Made by a program: the position numbers and the translations under genes. 64,000 nt of DNA, taken from Micropterus salmoides. Lineage: Eukaryota; Chordata; Actinopteri; Centrarchiformes; Centrarchidae. The notes beneath the pieces were generated by a model. It worked only from the letters and a program-made list of their open reading frames with translations. It did no database searches and was not told where the DNA came from. Below, piece by piece: positions 46,291 to 57,629 of this stretch. How positions within the stretch are numbered: position 1 is the stretch's first letter; each line of letters opens with the position of its first letter. The stretch is taken from the NCBI RefSeq assembly GCF_014851395.1, contig NW_024042261.1, positions 36,605,942 to 36,669,941 on the forward strand. Direction: 5' to 3'.

Positions 46291-46919
46291 GGTTTCATGT
46301 AGGCCGGTTGTTAGTGTATTTATCTAGGTTCTCCGGTAGTCTATTATCCTATGTTGCCTACTGTCAAAGTGCACTATTTTGTGTTGTCTGTTTTCTAGAC
46401 TATCAATTTAGTAGGCCTATTTAGGCTAGTTATTTTTTTCAGTTATGCGCTGTCCATTGTCCTGAAATGTCTCTCCCCCCATGGAGAAAGAGCTGTTTTA
46501 TTTCTTTTTGATAATGGAAATTGTAAAATCTCTGTGTAAGTTGTGAGTGTGTTTGTATGGTGTTATGTAGAGCAAACTAGAATTAAGATGCCTCTCTCCT
46601 GTCAGTGAGATTAATTAATCTTAAAGTTAGAATTAATTTTGTTTATAATAGAGCCGGTTTAGGAGGAGTTGGTTTGCATCAGGCTAGTCACTTACAGATA
46701 TGGCAGTAGGGCAGTAGCGATAATAACTAGCCTGTAGGATATCCGAAAAAATTCCCCATTACTAGTGCCCAGCCATTGAAAATAATTGCCCCCTTGCTGA
46801 GCTCAGTCTGACGCCGACTCTGTACTGTATATTCATTTATTTAAAAACAACAAAGGACAGTTGAGGAAGAAAAAGGGCAGGTGCTGTCCCTTTTTTGTGT
46901 GCACGTGCCTGCCCAAAAC

Positions 46920-47980
46920 GAAAGTTCACCGTCTTGTGCCTGCTGTAAAACACACAACACTGCGCACATCCGCTCTGTTAAAGGCTGCTCCCTCCCACTT
47001 CAATGTAGGAAAAGCGTTTCTAGGGTAAAAAAAATGTTTCAAAATGCCAGTTATTGTGATACAAACTCTAAAAACACTTAATAAATGTAATAAACAAAGT
47101 TTTTGGTTTGGTTTCAACATTAGAGGTTACACTTTTGCATGCTGATGAATTATTCTGTAGCGATTTTTGTCGTTTTCTGCATCAATTTATGGTGGAAATA
47201 TTTTCGTTTTCATTGCTCTGCTCATTTGTTACTGAGGCTCAGTGTGCGAACTATCCCATAGCTTTTTTTCCCATGTGTCTAACGTGCGGCTGTTTGGTCA
47301 GCACCAGAGATCGATTGGCAGCTTTCACATCTGCCCCAACGAACCGTAGATGGTGTTCGTTTTATCAGAACCAAACAGCTTAGGTGTGAAAGCTGGTTTA
47401 AATGACAGGTGAATGAAAACAATAATCAATAAAACTTATGGCGTTTTACAAGTGGAATGGGAAGCCCTTTTACACACAAGTGGTTCATAAAATGTTGATC
47501 TTTTTAAATTAAACTACAAACAGAAGTCTATCGCATAGGTTATTACTACTCTAGCTTATTGACAATGGGTTTGAGTTTCTATTAATAGCCTTTATTGTTC
47601 CACCTGCTTCTTTTGATGATCGGTAACTTAGTAACTTCAGCCCCATAACCTATAGCTGCTGTAGTCTGATGTAGCAACACTTACCAATAATGAAGTTGAA
47701 GATTGATGATCCAAAAACTGAAGACACAATCCAAAAACGAAAGTTCAACGTCTTGTGCCGCAGGTGATTAACACAACCCCACACATCCGCTCAGATAACG
47801 GTCCACCTCAGTAAGGTTATTTATCGCAGGAGAGTTTGTTTTAAGTTGGTAATTTGACAGATTTTCACTCAAGATCCAGTGGCGTCTCCTTGCTCAGTTT
47901 CACACAGTGTTAACAGAATAGGGGTGGTACGCTCACCTCCAAGGGCTTGTTTGCTTAGGGACCATCAATAAATTACTATA
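46920..47980 (+). repeat. Segmental duplication block C, copy 1
   Basis: Includes AATGTAGGAAAAGCGTTTCT, TGCTGATGAATTATTCT, GAGATCGATTGGCAGCTTTC, AAATGTTGATCTTTTTA and AGATAACGGTCCACCTC. It corresponds in order to 54755-55846 and, after the LINE/hAT insertions, to 62950-63117 (CAGTTTCACACAGTGTTA, TTAGGGACCATCAATAAATT). Confidence 0.75.
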
Positions 47981-47981
47981 G

Positions 47982-48592
47982 CTCCTTTTCCACTGCATGG
48001 TACCAGCTCGACTCGCCTTTGTTTGGTTTTCCATTGTGGAAAAGTTTGACCTGTAGCTGCTTCCAGGTACTTTTTTTCGTATCACCTCCGTCGAGGTTCC
48101 AAGTGAGCTGAGGCGACGTGACTTGAAAACACAGCAGACTGCTGATTGGTCAGAGAGAATGGTCACTATTTAGGCTACTGCATCCTCATTGCGTGCGCCA
48201 GACAGAGGCCAGCAACAGAAAGTTTTATATTTTACATTTTTTGTACCTTCATCACTAAATCCACTTCTGAGAAGTGCAGCTGTGTAGATGTTGAAAGTTT
48301 TCAGAGTTGAGGAGCGTGTGAGGCCGGCCAGCCGCCCGCTCACAGTCACACAGACAGCAACAATGGCAGAGGAAAACACAGCTGGAAGGTTTTCATACCG
48401 CTTATCTGTCTTTACTGTCTGAGGAAACGTTTTAACTTAAAAAAGAGAAAGCTGTGTGGATCGCTGGTGTGTCACATTGAACATTACGTAGTGGCAGTTG
48501 TGTGTGATGTGGCTATGACGACCAGTTACAGTGAGGAGATCTATCTCTGGGTACTATCTGCAATGGAAAACTGAGCACGGCCAGTCGAGTCA
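47982..48592. mobile_element. Non-autonomous DNA element, tentatively PIF/Harbinger type
   Basis: AGCTCCTTTTCCACTGCATG GTACC at the left and GGTACTATCTGCAATGGAAA at the right are inverted relatives. The inner GGTACTTTTTTTCGTATCAC and CTGATTGGTCAGAGAGAATG are familiar from abundant teleost MITEs. It interrupts duplication block C relative to unit 2. Confidence 0.5.
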
Positions 48593-48604
48593 ACAGTTTG
48601 TGTG

Positions 48605-48935
48605 TAATGTGATTGAAGGACTCCAAGCCAGTGCCAAATTGTAGATCTAGACTGGACGAAATTTAATGAAAAAATTGATTTTTTTCATTCATGATTCAGG
48701 AACTCCAAACCTATGCCGAATTTTATTAGCCTACTACACTGGACAAATGACACATTCCCTTAGATTTGAGTGCAGAGTGCATATTCTATTTTATATTAAT
48801 ATTTAATATTTTTAAAGATTTTTTTTTTAGTAGCTTTCCTGTCATGTGAACCAGGGACTCAAATTTATATTAATATTTATTCACATTTTACGGAATAAAT
48901 GCTTTTTCCAATAACTTCCATGATAGGTGACTTGT
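48605..48935 (+). repeat. Tandem minisatellite-like repeat, copy 1
   Basis: Degraded units of GATTCAGGGACTCCAAACC ... GCCAAATTGTA ... GACAAATGACACATTCCCTT are seen at about 48608, 48690 and 48840, with part of a fourth near 48905. It matches the array at 63160-63510. Confidence 0.6.
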
Positions 48936-49234
48936 GGGCTCTGATGAAATTTAAGCTCGCTAAACATTTTTAAAAACTTAACATTCAGAGTGAAGTGAAA
49001 TAGTCCAATCAGTTAGGAAAGCTCTAGCCTGTGAGTAAGTGAACCTTTAACTGATTTGATAAAAAGATCAAATTCCACACTGTTTTTGGAAAACTGTTTG
49101 GCAGAAACTGCCTACAGATTAAGCAAAGAAGTCAGTTAAAAGTCCATGCGTTTGGGCCCACAATAATAAATTAGGCTACCATGTTTTTGACAACCGCTGC
49201 AAAATTCCTAATTGAGCCAAAATGTGACAACATG

Positions 49235-49500
49235 TGTGTGTGCGTGTGTGCATCTATGAGTTTCACCAAGGTATTACTGGTGGCTGCAACCACAGGAACA
49301 GGTTTTTCCCTCTAATTGGTAGAGGGAGTGTCCTTGCTGTTCCGGGAGGTAGCCTAACTTTTAATATTTTGCACAATATTTACTATTTGTTTAATATCTT
49401 TTATGATTTGTTTTCATTCATTTCTAACAATCTTTACTGTTACATTTGATTTTGTAAATTATAATTTAAAAAAAAATCATTTTGTAAATAAATTATTGTA
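49235..49500 (+). mobile_element. LINE 3' region fragment
   Basis: GCAACCACAGGAACAGGTTT TTCCC matches the HRNRFFP codons near the end of the L2-type LINE at 15171-16655. AT-rich 3' UTR-like sequence follows. It is too short to assign further. Confidence 0.45.
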
Positions 49501-49656
49501 TTAACTTTAATTAGTATCACTGACACAGAAGCTATTGAAAAACTGATGATTTTACCATAACACTAATAAAACAATAGTAATTTATTTACGGTCCCTAAGC
49601 CAACTCCCGGTCGTTAACAGCGGACCCACCGCCCTTACTGTCAACACGGGGTGAAA

Positions 49657-49812
49657 CAGAATGTGCTTCTCCATCCATCCATCCATCGTCAACCGCTTAT
49701 CCTGCGTACAGGGTCGCGGGGGGGCTGGAGCCAATCCCAGCTGTTATCGGGCGCAAGGCGGGGCACACCCTGGACAGGTCGCCAGTGCATCGCAGGGCAG
49801 AATGTGCTTCTC
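49657..49812 (-). mobile_element. Retroposed LINE/SINE 3' end with 15-bp target duplication
   Basis: CAGAATGTGCTTCTC occurs at 49657-49671 and 49798-49812, flanking 126 bp. Read on the minus strand the insert is CACTGGCGACCTGTCCAGGG ... GGATAAGCGGTTGACGATGG and ends in a (GATG)n tail. This is a textbook target-primed retroposition product with a microsatellite tail. Confidence 0.85.
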
Positions 49813-50319
49813 AAGTCTCTTAATTGCAAGTTTCCCTCACTTGCAACTTTTTGTTGCGTCTTAGTCCCGCCCACCGGGGATGCATTGAGAGAAGCAAGCA
49901 CACCATGCCAGGAGAGAAGGAACGAGGGAGTATGTTTTTAGAGACATGAGAAGTCCTTTTCTCTGAAGCATGAAGCGACGTCCGTTTCTGATGACGGCTG
50001 GATCAGCTAATGCAGCTGTCAGTATCAGATGGCTTCAACAGCTGAAGAGACTTTTGATGGAGTTTGTGTGTGCACACCTGTGCACTGTGCTGAGATCACA
50101 GAGCTGAATGTTTTCTGTCTGTATTTGCTATATTGTCCTTCTCAGCAGAAATTGCAGAATGCGTTTATATTATTTATTAATTATTTGCATGTTTTTATTA
50201 ATATTGATTGTGTATTAATTAGGTCTATTGGATAACCCAGAATATGATCACGGGGTCCTTTGATTTATTAGGCTAAATATTTCAGTGGAAATTGCAATGC
50301 TGTAGGCGTAACTCAATCA

Positions 50320-50379
50320 AAGCCTGCACTCACTTTTAGGCTTTCACCCCGCGGAAAGCCTAAAAGTGAGTGCAGGCTT
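50320..50379. repeat. Perfect hairpin, 26-bp arms, 8-nt loop
   Basis: Arms 50320-50345 and 50354-50379 are exact reverse complements (AAGCCTGCACTCACTTTTAG...) around ACCCCGCG. It lies 12 bp before the Tc1 element at 50392. Confidence 0.95.
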
Positions 50380-50391
50380 CGTCCAGTAATA

Positions 50392-51361
50392 CAGTCCCCT
50401 CCAAAAGTATTGGCACGGTAAGGCAAATTCCTTTGTTTTTGTTGTTCACTAAAGACATTTGGGTTTAAGATCAAAAGATGAGTATGAGACAAGAGTTTTT
50501 CAAAGAGCTGAAAGAGAATTTCAGCTTTTATTTCCTGGCATTCTTCATTGTGATGCTATTCCAGGCTTTTACCGCAGCTTCTTTCACTTCTTGTTTGTTT
50601 CGGGGTGTTTCTCCCTTCAGTCTCCTCTTAAGGAAGTGAAATGCAGCTCTATTGGGTTAAGGTCAGGTGACTGACTTGGCCAGTCTAAAACCTTTCACTT
50701 TTTTCCCCTGATGAAGTCTTTTGTTTTTTTTGGCAGTGTACTTTGGGTCACTGTCCTGCTGCATGATAAACTTCCTCCCCATTAGCTTCAATGCATTTCT
50801 CCATAAACTGGCAGACAAAATGTTTCTGTCCACTTCTGACTTCCTTCTGCTGCTACCATCATCAGTTACATCATCAATAAATATTAATGAGCCTGTTCCA
50901 AAAGCAGCCATGCACGCGCAAGCCATGACATTACCTTCACCATGCTTCACAGATGTGCTTGTACGCTTCGGATCAGAAGCACTTCCTTTCTTTCTCCACA
51001 CATTGGCCTTTCCATCACTTTGCTAGAGATTAATCTTGGTCTCATCAGATCTCATCAAATTTCAATCTAGTCTTCTGATTCTTGCTGCTGATGAGTGGTT
51101 TGCATCTTGTGGTGCGGCCTCTATATTTCTGCTCTCTGAGTCTTTTTCCAACAGTGGATTGTGATACCTTCACCCTGCACTGTGGAGGTCATTGCTGATG
51201 TCACTTCCTGATGTTTTGGGGGTTTTCTTCACAGCTCTCATGATATTTCTGTCATCAGCTACTGTTGTTTTCCTTGGCCGACCTGTTGGACGTCTGTTGC
51301 TCAGTACACCAGTAGTTTCTTTTTCAGGACATTACCGTTCCAATACCTTTGGAGGGGACTG
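50392..51361 (-). mobile_element. Tc1 element (CAGTCCCCTCC family), longest copy
   Basis: TA at 50390-50391 and 51362-51363 flank CAGTCCCCTCC ... GGAGGGGACTG ends. On the minus strand degraded transposase includes GEGNVMACACMAAFGTGSLI, FIMQQDSDPKYTAKKNK and, before a frame break, LAKSVT. The N-terminal region is largely deleted near 51310-51340. It is the probable relative of the MITEs at 7847 and 30935. Confidence 0.85.
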
Positions 51362-51369
51362 TATAGGCT

Positions 51370-51617
51370 ACTGTCTATGGACGCTTTGCAAGATGGCGGT
51401 GCAGAACAAATTCCGGTTTGAGCGAGGAGCAAGGAAACGACAAATTGAGAAGCAATTTATTATAAGTATAAGATCTTCTTTTTCCCTGTCTCCATTCAAG
51501 CTTCAAATGCCAATAGCAGAAGGAGGTAACCACCTTATTGATGTTGGGGGGATGGTTGACGATGATCATGTCAACAAGAGATTGGGGCAATTATGTTATG
51601 TGTATATTGGTTTTTGA
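51370..51617 (+). other. Unrecognised open stretch after the Tc1 element
   Basis: The plus frame gives CKMAVQNKFRFERGARKRQI then AEGGNHLIDVGGMVDDDHVN, which looks protein-like, but no family or splice partner is evident. The longer frame extends back through the Tc1 end, so its start is meaningless. Confidence 0.25.
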
Positions 51618-51999
51618 ATGTACTGAGATGTATTATATCTATCTGTGGTATCTTATTTGCAGTGAATATACTTTATCTAGTGTAAAAGTTGTTCAAAATA
51701 TCGTATCGGTAGTGTGAGATATTTATTGTGGTGCAGAATATTAGTAGTGTAATATATTGTAGCAGGCCTACATATAGTTCATTCATAGTGTTGACCTCTC
51801 AGTCGGACTAAGACAGATACGTTGGGTAATGATGATGTACATCACACTATTTTACGTTTTCAGTACTAGGGTTAATGTGTTTGTATATTATTTATGGGCC
51901 TGGGTAGCAATAGTGGTCACTTATGACCTGCTTCAGATAAGCTATGACAACGACGTTGCATTGGCGTAAGGAACCTAGCATAGGTTCACTGTTGTGTGT

Positions 52000-52115
52000 T
52001 TCTGTATTATACTGATTGTCTATGTCATTTTGTTGATATTTGTTGTGTGCCAACATGCCTGCTGCCGCACAAATTGCCCACTTGGGGCAAATAATAAACT
52101 GATTGATTGAGTTTA
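52000..52115 (+). mobile_element. LINE 3' end fragment
   Basis: CAAATTGCCCACTTGGGGCA followed by AATAATAAACTGATTGATTG is the typical fish LINE terminus with a short (GATT)n tail. No coding sequence is attached. Confidence 0.5.
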
Positions 52116-52486
52116 TGTTGTACACAGACCCTTTGAAATCCCTCACAAACGACTGGATTTCTATAAAAGATGCTACAGCTTTCTGTGCTGGTGCTGACAT
52201 TAATAGTAGGCCTTGTGTACATAATTAATAACTGTTTGCAACACTGATGTGCTGACTTTATTGTCCTATTTACATTTCTGAAAAATCATATTAAAACATA
52301 TAGTTACAGATGTTATATGTAATAGGATATCCGGTTAAATTAATGTAATTATCAATGTTTTTAAGAATCTGGAGGTAAGTATCAAAAGACAAAGTAAGTT
52401 GTTGTCACACTGTCTTCATTAATTCAATGCCTGCATTTTCATTTTTAATTCAGCCCTTCGTTACAACTTACCCCGCACTCCCCTAC

Positions 52487-52698
52487 AGTAGCTGTTGGCT
52501 GCTGTGGCTAACATCCTCAGGAAGTTGAGATGTTGATGTGGTCATTTATGGGTATAGTCCACACCGTTTGACTCATAGTTCTTAAGTTATTAGATAAAAC
52601 TGGTGGGCAACTTACAAGTAACACTTGGGGACTTCAGTTCTATGACAGACAGCTGATGAGATTCTTGGATCAAACACACACACACACACACACACACA
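52487..52698 (+). repeat. Segmental duplication block A, copy 2, with (CA)n
   Basis: Counterpart of 41237-41400, followed by a CA microsatellite at 52673-52698. Confidence 0.7.
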
Positions 52699-53147
52699 AA
52701 CAGCAATGATGTTAAATAATAGTGTTCAACAATTGAAGTGTTGAATAAAAAGCTTTCAATGCAAGATGTTGCTATCTATTGCTTATCTATAATGTTACTG
52801 TTGACCCCAGCTTATGTTGGGCGCACAACTAACCCAGACTATGGGGTGACATTTTGAGTCCCCATTCCCTTGCCTCACAGTGGTTTGGTCTACTGCCTGC
52901 TTTATTCCGGTGGGAGAAAAGTTTGAATCCTTCAGTAGTTGTGGAACTCCAGTAATGTTAATTAGGCTGGCAGGGCTGTTTTCTGCACTTGAGACATTGG
53001 ATGAACTGATTATTTTGTCTTTAATACAGATGATGACAAAAAGTTATGATAGGCCTAACGATTATTTTTCGGTGAGCCCACTATTTTATTATAACATTAT
53101 CTTGCTTGTTTGGTAGCTTGTTGGATTATAGGTCACCTTCTACAGCT

Positions 53148-54114
53148 AGAGATGCGCCGATTGATTAGCTAGAGACTCAAATAGGCCGTTTTTTCTCTGA
53201 CCAGTGACCAGGGCCAAGCAAATTCAAATATACAATTTTCACATTGAATGTTACAAACACGCTGCACTGGGCCATGTTTTGTGTGCGCACACACAGTAAC
53301 CTCATGTCACAGCCACACACACACAGGCTAAAACATGTCTTGTGTGTGGAAGTTATTCACTAAAGTGAAGAAAACGCAACGCTCACTATTTATATCTGCA
53401 GAGAAACACACAGAAAGAGACGAGTTCTTGTATCACGTTAGTAGACAACGATGGATAGGCCTATTTTAAAACACGGACCAGGTAAAGCAACAGTGAACAT
53501 AGCTGTTGGAGATGAAATTCATATCACGGTGGTCTCAATCGATAATTAACAACAAGCCTCCTCCACAGACGGCTTATCTTCTGCTTTGAAAACGGTATCG
53601 CGGGTGAGAAAATACCAAACGCAAGTTGTCTTTTAGATATAACTGCTGATAAATAAAGTCAGAGCAGAGAGAGAGAGAGAGATGGACAGGTGTTGGTGTG
53701 TGCATGTGTGTCTTACTGGAAAAGCAAGGTGAGCAGATTATGTGGAGAATAAAGTAGAATTAAAATGGTGAGATTAGAAATAGGATAAAGTATTCTTTCA
53801 AATGGCCTAGTTTATAGGCAACTGCAATTTATTTTCCATTGTATTACAGGCTATGACAGCTCCTTCCAGTGAAAATGCAAATGTTATTTAATATTCAACG
53901 TTTCATTATGACCATACAATTAAATGGACACTAGTGAGAATAGCCAATTTGTAAACTGGTTGTGATGGGGATCCTAATAAAAACAGATTTTCCAGTAAAA
54001 AGTTACAAAAATGTTTGTGTATGCTGAAAGAAAATCAGAATCGGCCAAAATTTTAAACTTTAAGAAATCAGTAACTAGAATAAGCCAGGAAAAATGTAAT
54101 CTGTGCATCTCTTA
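53148..54114. mobile_element. hAT MITE with perfect 8-bp target duplication
   Basis: The ends AGAGATGCGCCGAT ... AATCTGTGCATCTCT are flanked by CTACAGCT at 53140-53147 and 54115-54122. Subterminal CAGAATCGGCCAAAATTTTA is typical of the teleost family. No transposase. It is absent from the corresponding place in unit 1 of the duplication. Confidence 0.85.
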
Positions 54115-54609
54115 CTACAGCTAGTAGCCTACAGCGATAGGCCTGTGTGTGAACCTCTATTAGGCTAATACGCTAGGTCTACCCTTGTTTTGGGATTTGT
54201 GCATGATGATGTTGTGGCAGATTAGTTGGCCTGCTGCAGTTAAATATGTAAGTCAGAGACGTCCTCTGTTCCAGAAAAACCTAAAATACTATGTGGAGGA
54301 CGCAAGTTAATCAAGATAAAATGACTGCATGGTGAACCTATGAACCTAAGTCATTTAAAGTATTGCTTTGTGTTGTTGGCCAGAAAAATAGTCCTAAGAC
54401 TTCCCTCTGTGTACACATATCCTATACAAGTACAATTTTGGCTGTATTTGTGTCCTCCAAAATTACTCTTCAGTAATCTGTTAGATGATATTTACGCCCA
54501 TCTCTTTGTACCACATTTTGAACGCACTGGCTTAGAAGAGCTCCAAGATCCAGACAGAGTCACACAATTTTCAGTAGATTGATTAATAAGTAGCCTAGTT
54601 AGGCTGTTA

Positions 54610-55846
54610 GGCCTAATCCTAAAATCACACATTTACTAAAAAGACGTGGTTCGTGCGTTTTCTTTAACACTCCCAGAGCACCCTTTTCAAGCAGTCTGGG
54701 TGCAGTTTGTTCTGCCTTTCACAACAGCCCAAACAAACCGAAGGTTAGGCATTGCGCCAGTGTTGGTTTTTATCAAAACACCCCACAACCCTGCACATCC
54801 CCTCCACTAATGGCCACCTCCCTCTGGTCTTCAATGTAGGAAAAGCGTTTCTAGTGTGTAAAAATATATTTTCTGTTTAGAAAATGTTTCAAAATGTCAG
54901 TTATACAAACTCTAAAAACACTTAATAAATGTCATGCTTCAACTAGCACCAACAATCACAAAGTATTTGGTTTTGTTTCAACAGTAGAGGTTACACTTTA
55001 TGTTTTTCATGCTGATGAATTATTCTACACCGATTTGTGTCATCTGCATCAATTTAACGTAGGCCTAAATATTTTCTTTTTCATTGCTCTGCTGATGTGT
55101 TACTTAGGCTCAGTGTGCGAACTATCCCTGTCCAACTATTTGATCAGCACCATAGATCGATTGACAGCTTTCACATCTGCCCCAACGAACCACAGGCGAT
55201 GATGTTCGTTTTATCAGAACCAAACAGCTTCGTGTGAAAGCAGGTTTAAATGAAAGGTCAATTAAAAAAAGGAACAAAGAAATACAGAGCAAGAGAGTTA
55301 AAATGTCGAAGAATGCGTTGGCACAGGAAGCTTTAGGACAGTGTAAAAGCCGCTGAACCACAAAGCTTCAAAGCACAAAGCACAATAATCAATAAAACTC
55401 GCCAACCAGGAATTGTGGCGTGGTAACTGCGCCACCGAGATCCACTACAAACCATCAACAGGAAGTATTCTATTTTTATTTTTTACAAGAGAGGTGGGCA
55501 GCCCTTTTATACAAAAGTGGTTGATAAAATGTTGATCTTTTTTTTTATTAATTAAATTTAATTAAACTACAAGTATATCGCATATTAGGCTGCTACTCTA
55601 GCCTGAGTTTTTATAGCCTATCTATTGTTCCCTGTCACCTGCGTCCTTTGATAATAAGTTAACTTAATAACTTTAGCCCCATTTAGCTGCTGTAGCCTAG
55701 GCTACTGTATGCCACACTTAGGCTATCAAACACAAACTTGTGAAGTTGAAATTGGATAATCCAAAAACCTGTCTGCACATGATAGGCTACTCAACCCTGC
55801 ACATCCGCTCAGATAACGGTCCACCTCTGTAATATTATTCACCACG
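54610..55846 (+). repeat. Segmental duplication blocks B and C, copy 2
   Basis: Matches 41825-42015 and then 46930-47830 without the 4.9-kb hAT that interrupts unit 1. It breaks off at ATTATTCACCACGGTGACG where the LINE tail begins. Confidence 0.75.
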
Positions 55847-56241
55847 GTGACGCAAGGCAAGGCAAGGCAAGGCAAGGCAAGGCAAGGCAAGTTTATTTGT
55901 ATAGCACATTTCAACAACAAGGTAATTCAAAGTGCTTTACACAAAACATAAAAGCAACAGGGAAATATAAAAAAGTTTAAAAGCAACATAGGGAAATTGA
56001 AAAAATAAACATTAAAAAGCTAAAAACAAAGAAAAAGAAAACAGGACAGTAAAAGTTACAGTGCAGTGTAAGTTATCAATCTACTAGTTAAAGGCAGTGG
56101 TAAAAAGAAAAATCTTAAATATTTAATTAAAAGCTATGGTAAAAAGAAAAGTCTTCAGTCTTCATTTAAAAGAACTGGCAGTTATCTGGGAGTTTGTTCC
56201 AGATATACGGAGCATAATAACTGAACGCTGCTTCTCCTTGT

Positions 56242-57629
56242 TTAGTTTTGAATCTGGGGACAGAAAGCAGACCTGATCCCAGACAACCTCAGAGGTCTGG
56301 ATGGTTCGTAACGAAGCAGAAGATCGGAAATGTATTTTTGCCCTAAACCATTTAGTGCTTTATAAACTAACAGAAGGATTTTGAAATCAATTGTTTGACA
56401 TACAAGAAGCCAATGTAAAGACCTCAGAACTGGAGTGATGTGATCCACCTTTTTGGTCTTAGTGAGGACTAGAGCAGCAGCGTTCTGAATCAGCTGCAGC
56501 TGTCTGATGGATTTCTTAGGGAGCCCTGTAAGGACACTGTTACAGTAGTCGAGTCGACTGAAGATAAATGCATGGATAAGTTTCTCCAGGTCTTGCTGAG
56601 ACATAAGTCCTTTAATCCATGATATATTCTTCAGGTGATAGTAGGCTGACTTTGTAATTGTCTTAATGTGGCTCCTCAAATTCAGGTCTGAGTCCATGAC
56701 TACACCAATATTTCTGGCTTGATTTGTGGTTCTTAACATTACAGATTGAAGTCGAGCACTGACTTTCAATCGTTCCTCCCTGGCTCCAAAAACAATAACT
56801 TCAGTTTTATCTTTGTTCAATTGAAGAAAATTCTGGCACATCCAGCCATTGACCTGCTCAATACAGTTACTCAGCACCCGTATGGGATCATATTCCCCTG
56901 GTGAAATGGTTATGTAAATCTGTGTGTCATCTGCATAATTATAGTAACATATTTTGTTGTTTTTCATAATCTGAGCCAGCGGAAGCATGTAAATGTTAAA
57001 CAAAAGATGCCCCAGAATGGAGCCTTGGGGAACTCCACATGTCATTTTTGTCAGCTCAGATGTGTGATTACCTATAGACACAAACCCAGTTTTCAAGTCT
57101 GACCGTGTCGAATGCAGCACTGAGATCCAATAATACTAAGACTGAATTTCTGCCACTGTCAGTGTTTAAATGGATGTCATTGAAGACCATAACAAGAGCC
57201 GCCTCAGTGCTGTGGTGTGGTCGAAAACCTGACAGGAAGACATCAACACAGTTATTTAGTGCCAAGAAAGCACTAAGCTGTTGAAAAACAGCTTTTTCAA
57301 TGATTTTACTTAAAAATGGGAGAGTTTGATATGGGCCTATAATTGCTCATTAGTGAACTGTCTAGATTGCTCTTTTTTAAGAGTGGCTTAATGACTGCAG
57401 TTTTTAGGGCCAGTGTTTTTGGTGATGATGTCAGAGAAGAAGACCGCCTTACATTTCTCAGTTCTAAATTATAAATGCGAAGTCGCTCTTTTCGACACTC
57501 TCTTCTTTGAGTTCTAACCAGCGTGGCATTTCTCCATGGAGATCTTCTCTTACCAGAGACCACCTTCACCTTGGCTGGTGCAATGGCATCAATAACATTT
57601 GTAATTTTAGAACTGAAATTATCTACAAG
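56242..57629 (-). pseudogene. LINE reverse transcriptase
   Basis: Starts DNFSSKITNVIDAIAPAKVK and RSPWRNATLVRTQRREC, then deletions join the linker to LKTAVIKPLLKKSNLD. It continues YRPIS, SGFRPHHSTEAALVMVFND, LLDLSAAFDT, CGVPQGSILGHLLFN and the intact active site NYADDTQIY (about 56937-56926). The C-terminal thumb and end (AAALVLTKTKKVDHITPVL, HWLLVCQTIDFKIL, LLLRYEPSRPLR) are present. Deletions and a frameshift near 57100 rule out activity. Confidence 0.87.

Larger units (their letters stand above)
42024..46911 (+). mobile_element. 4.9-kb hAT transposon with perfect 8-bp target duplication
   Basis: The ends CAGGGACGTGCAC and GTGCACGTGCCTG (12 of 13 bp inverted match) are flanked by CCCAAAAC at 42016-42023 and 46912-46919. 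The empty site is preserved at 47718-47745 (AGACACAATCCAAAAACGAA). A hAT-like C-terminal frame lies at 46057-46290. Nested inside are a CA repeat, a Tc1 MITE (44210-44450) and a LINE 3' scrap. The rest of a transposase was not recognised, so it is decayed or mostly replaced. Confidence 0.85.
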
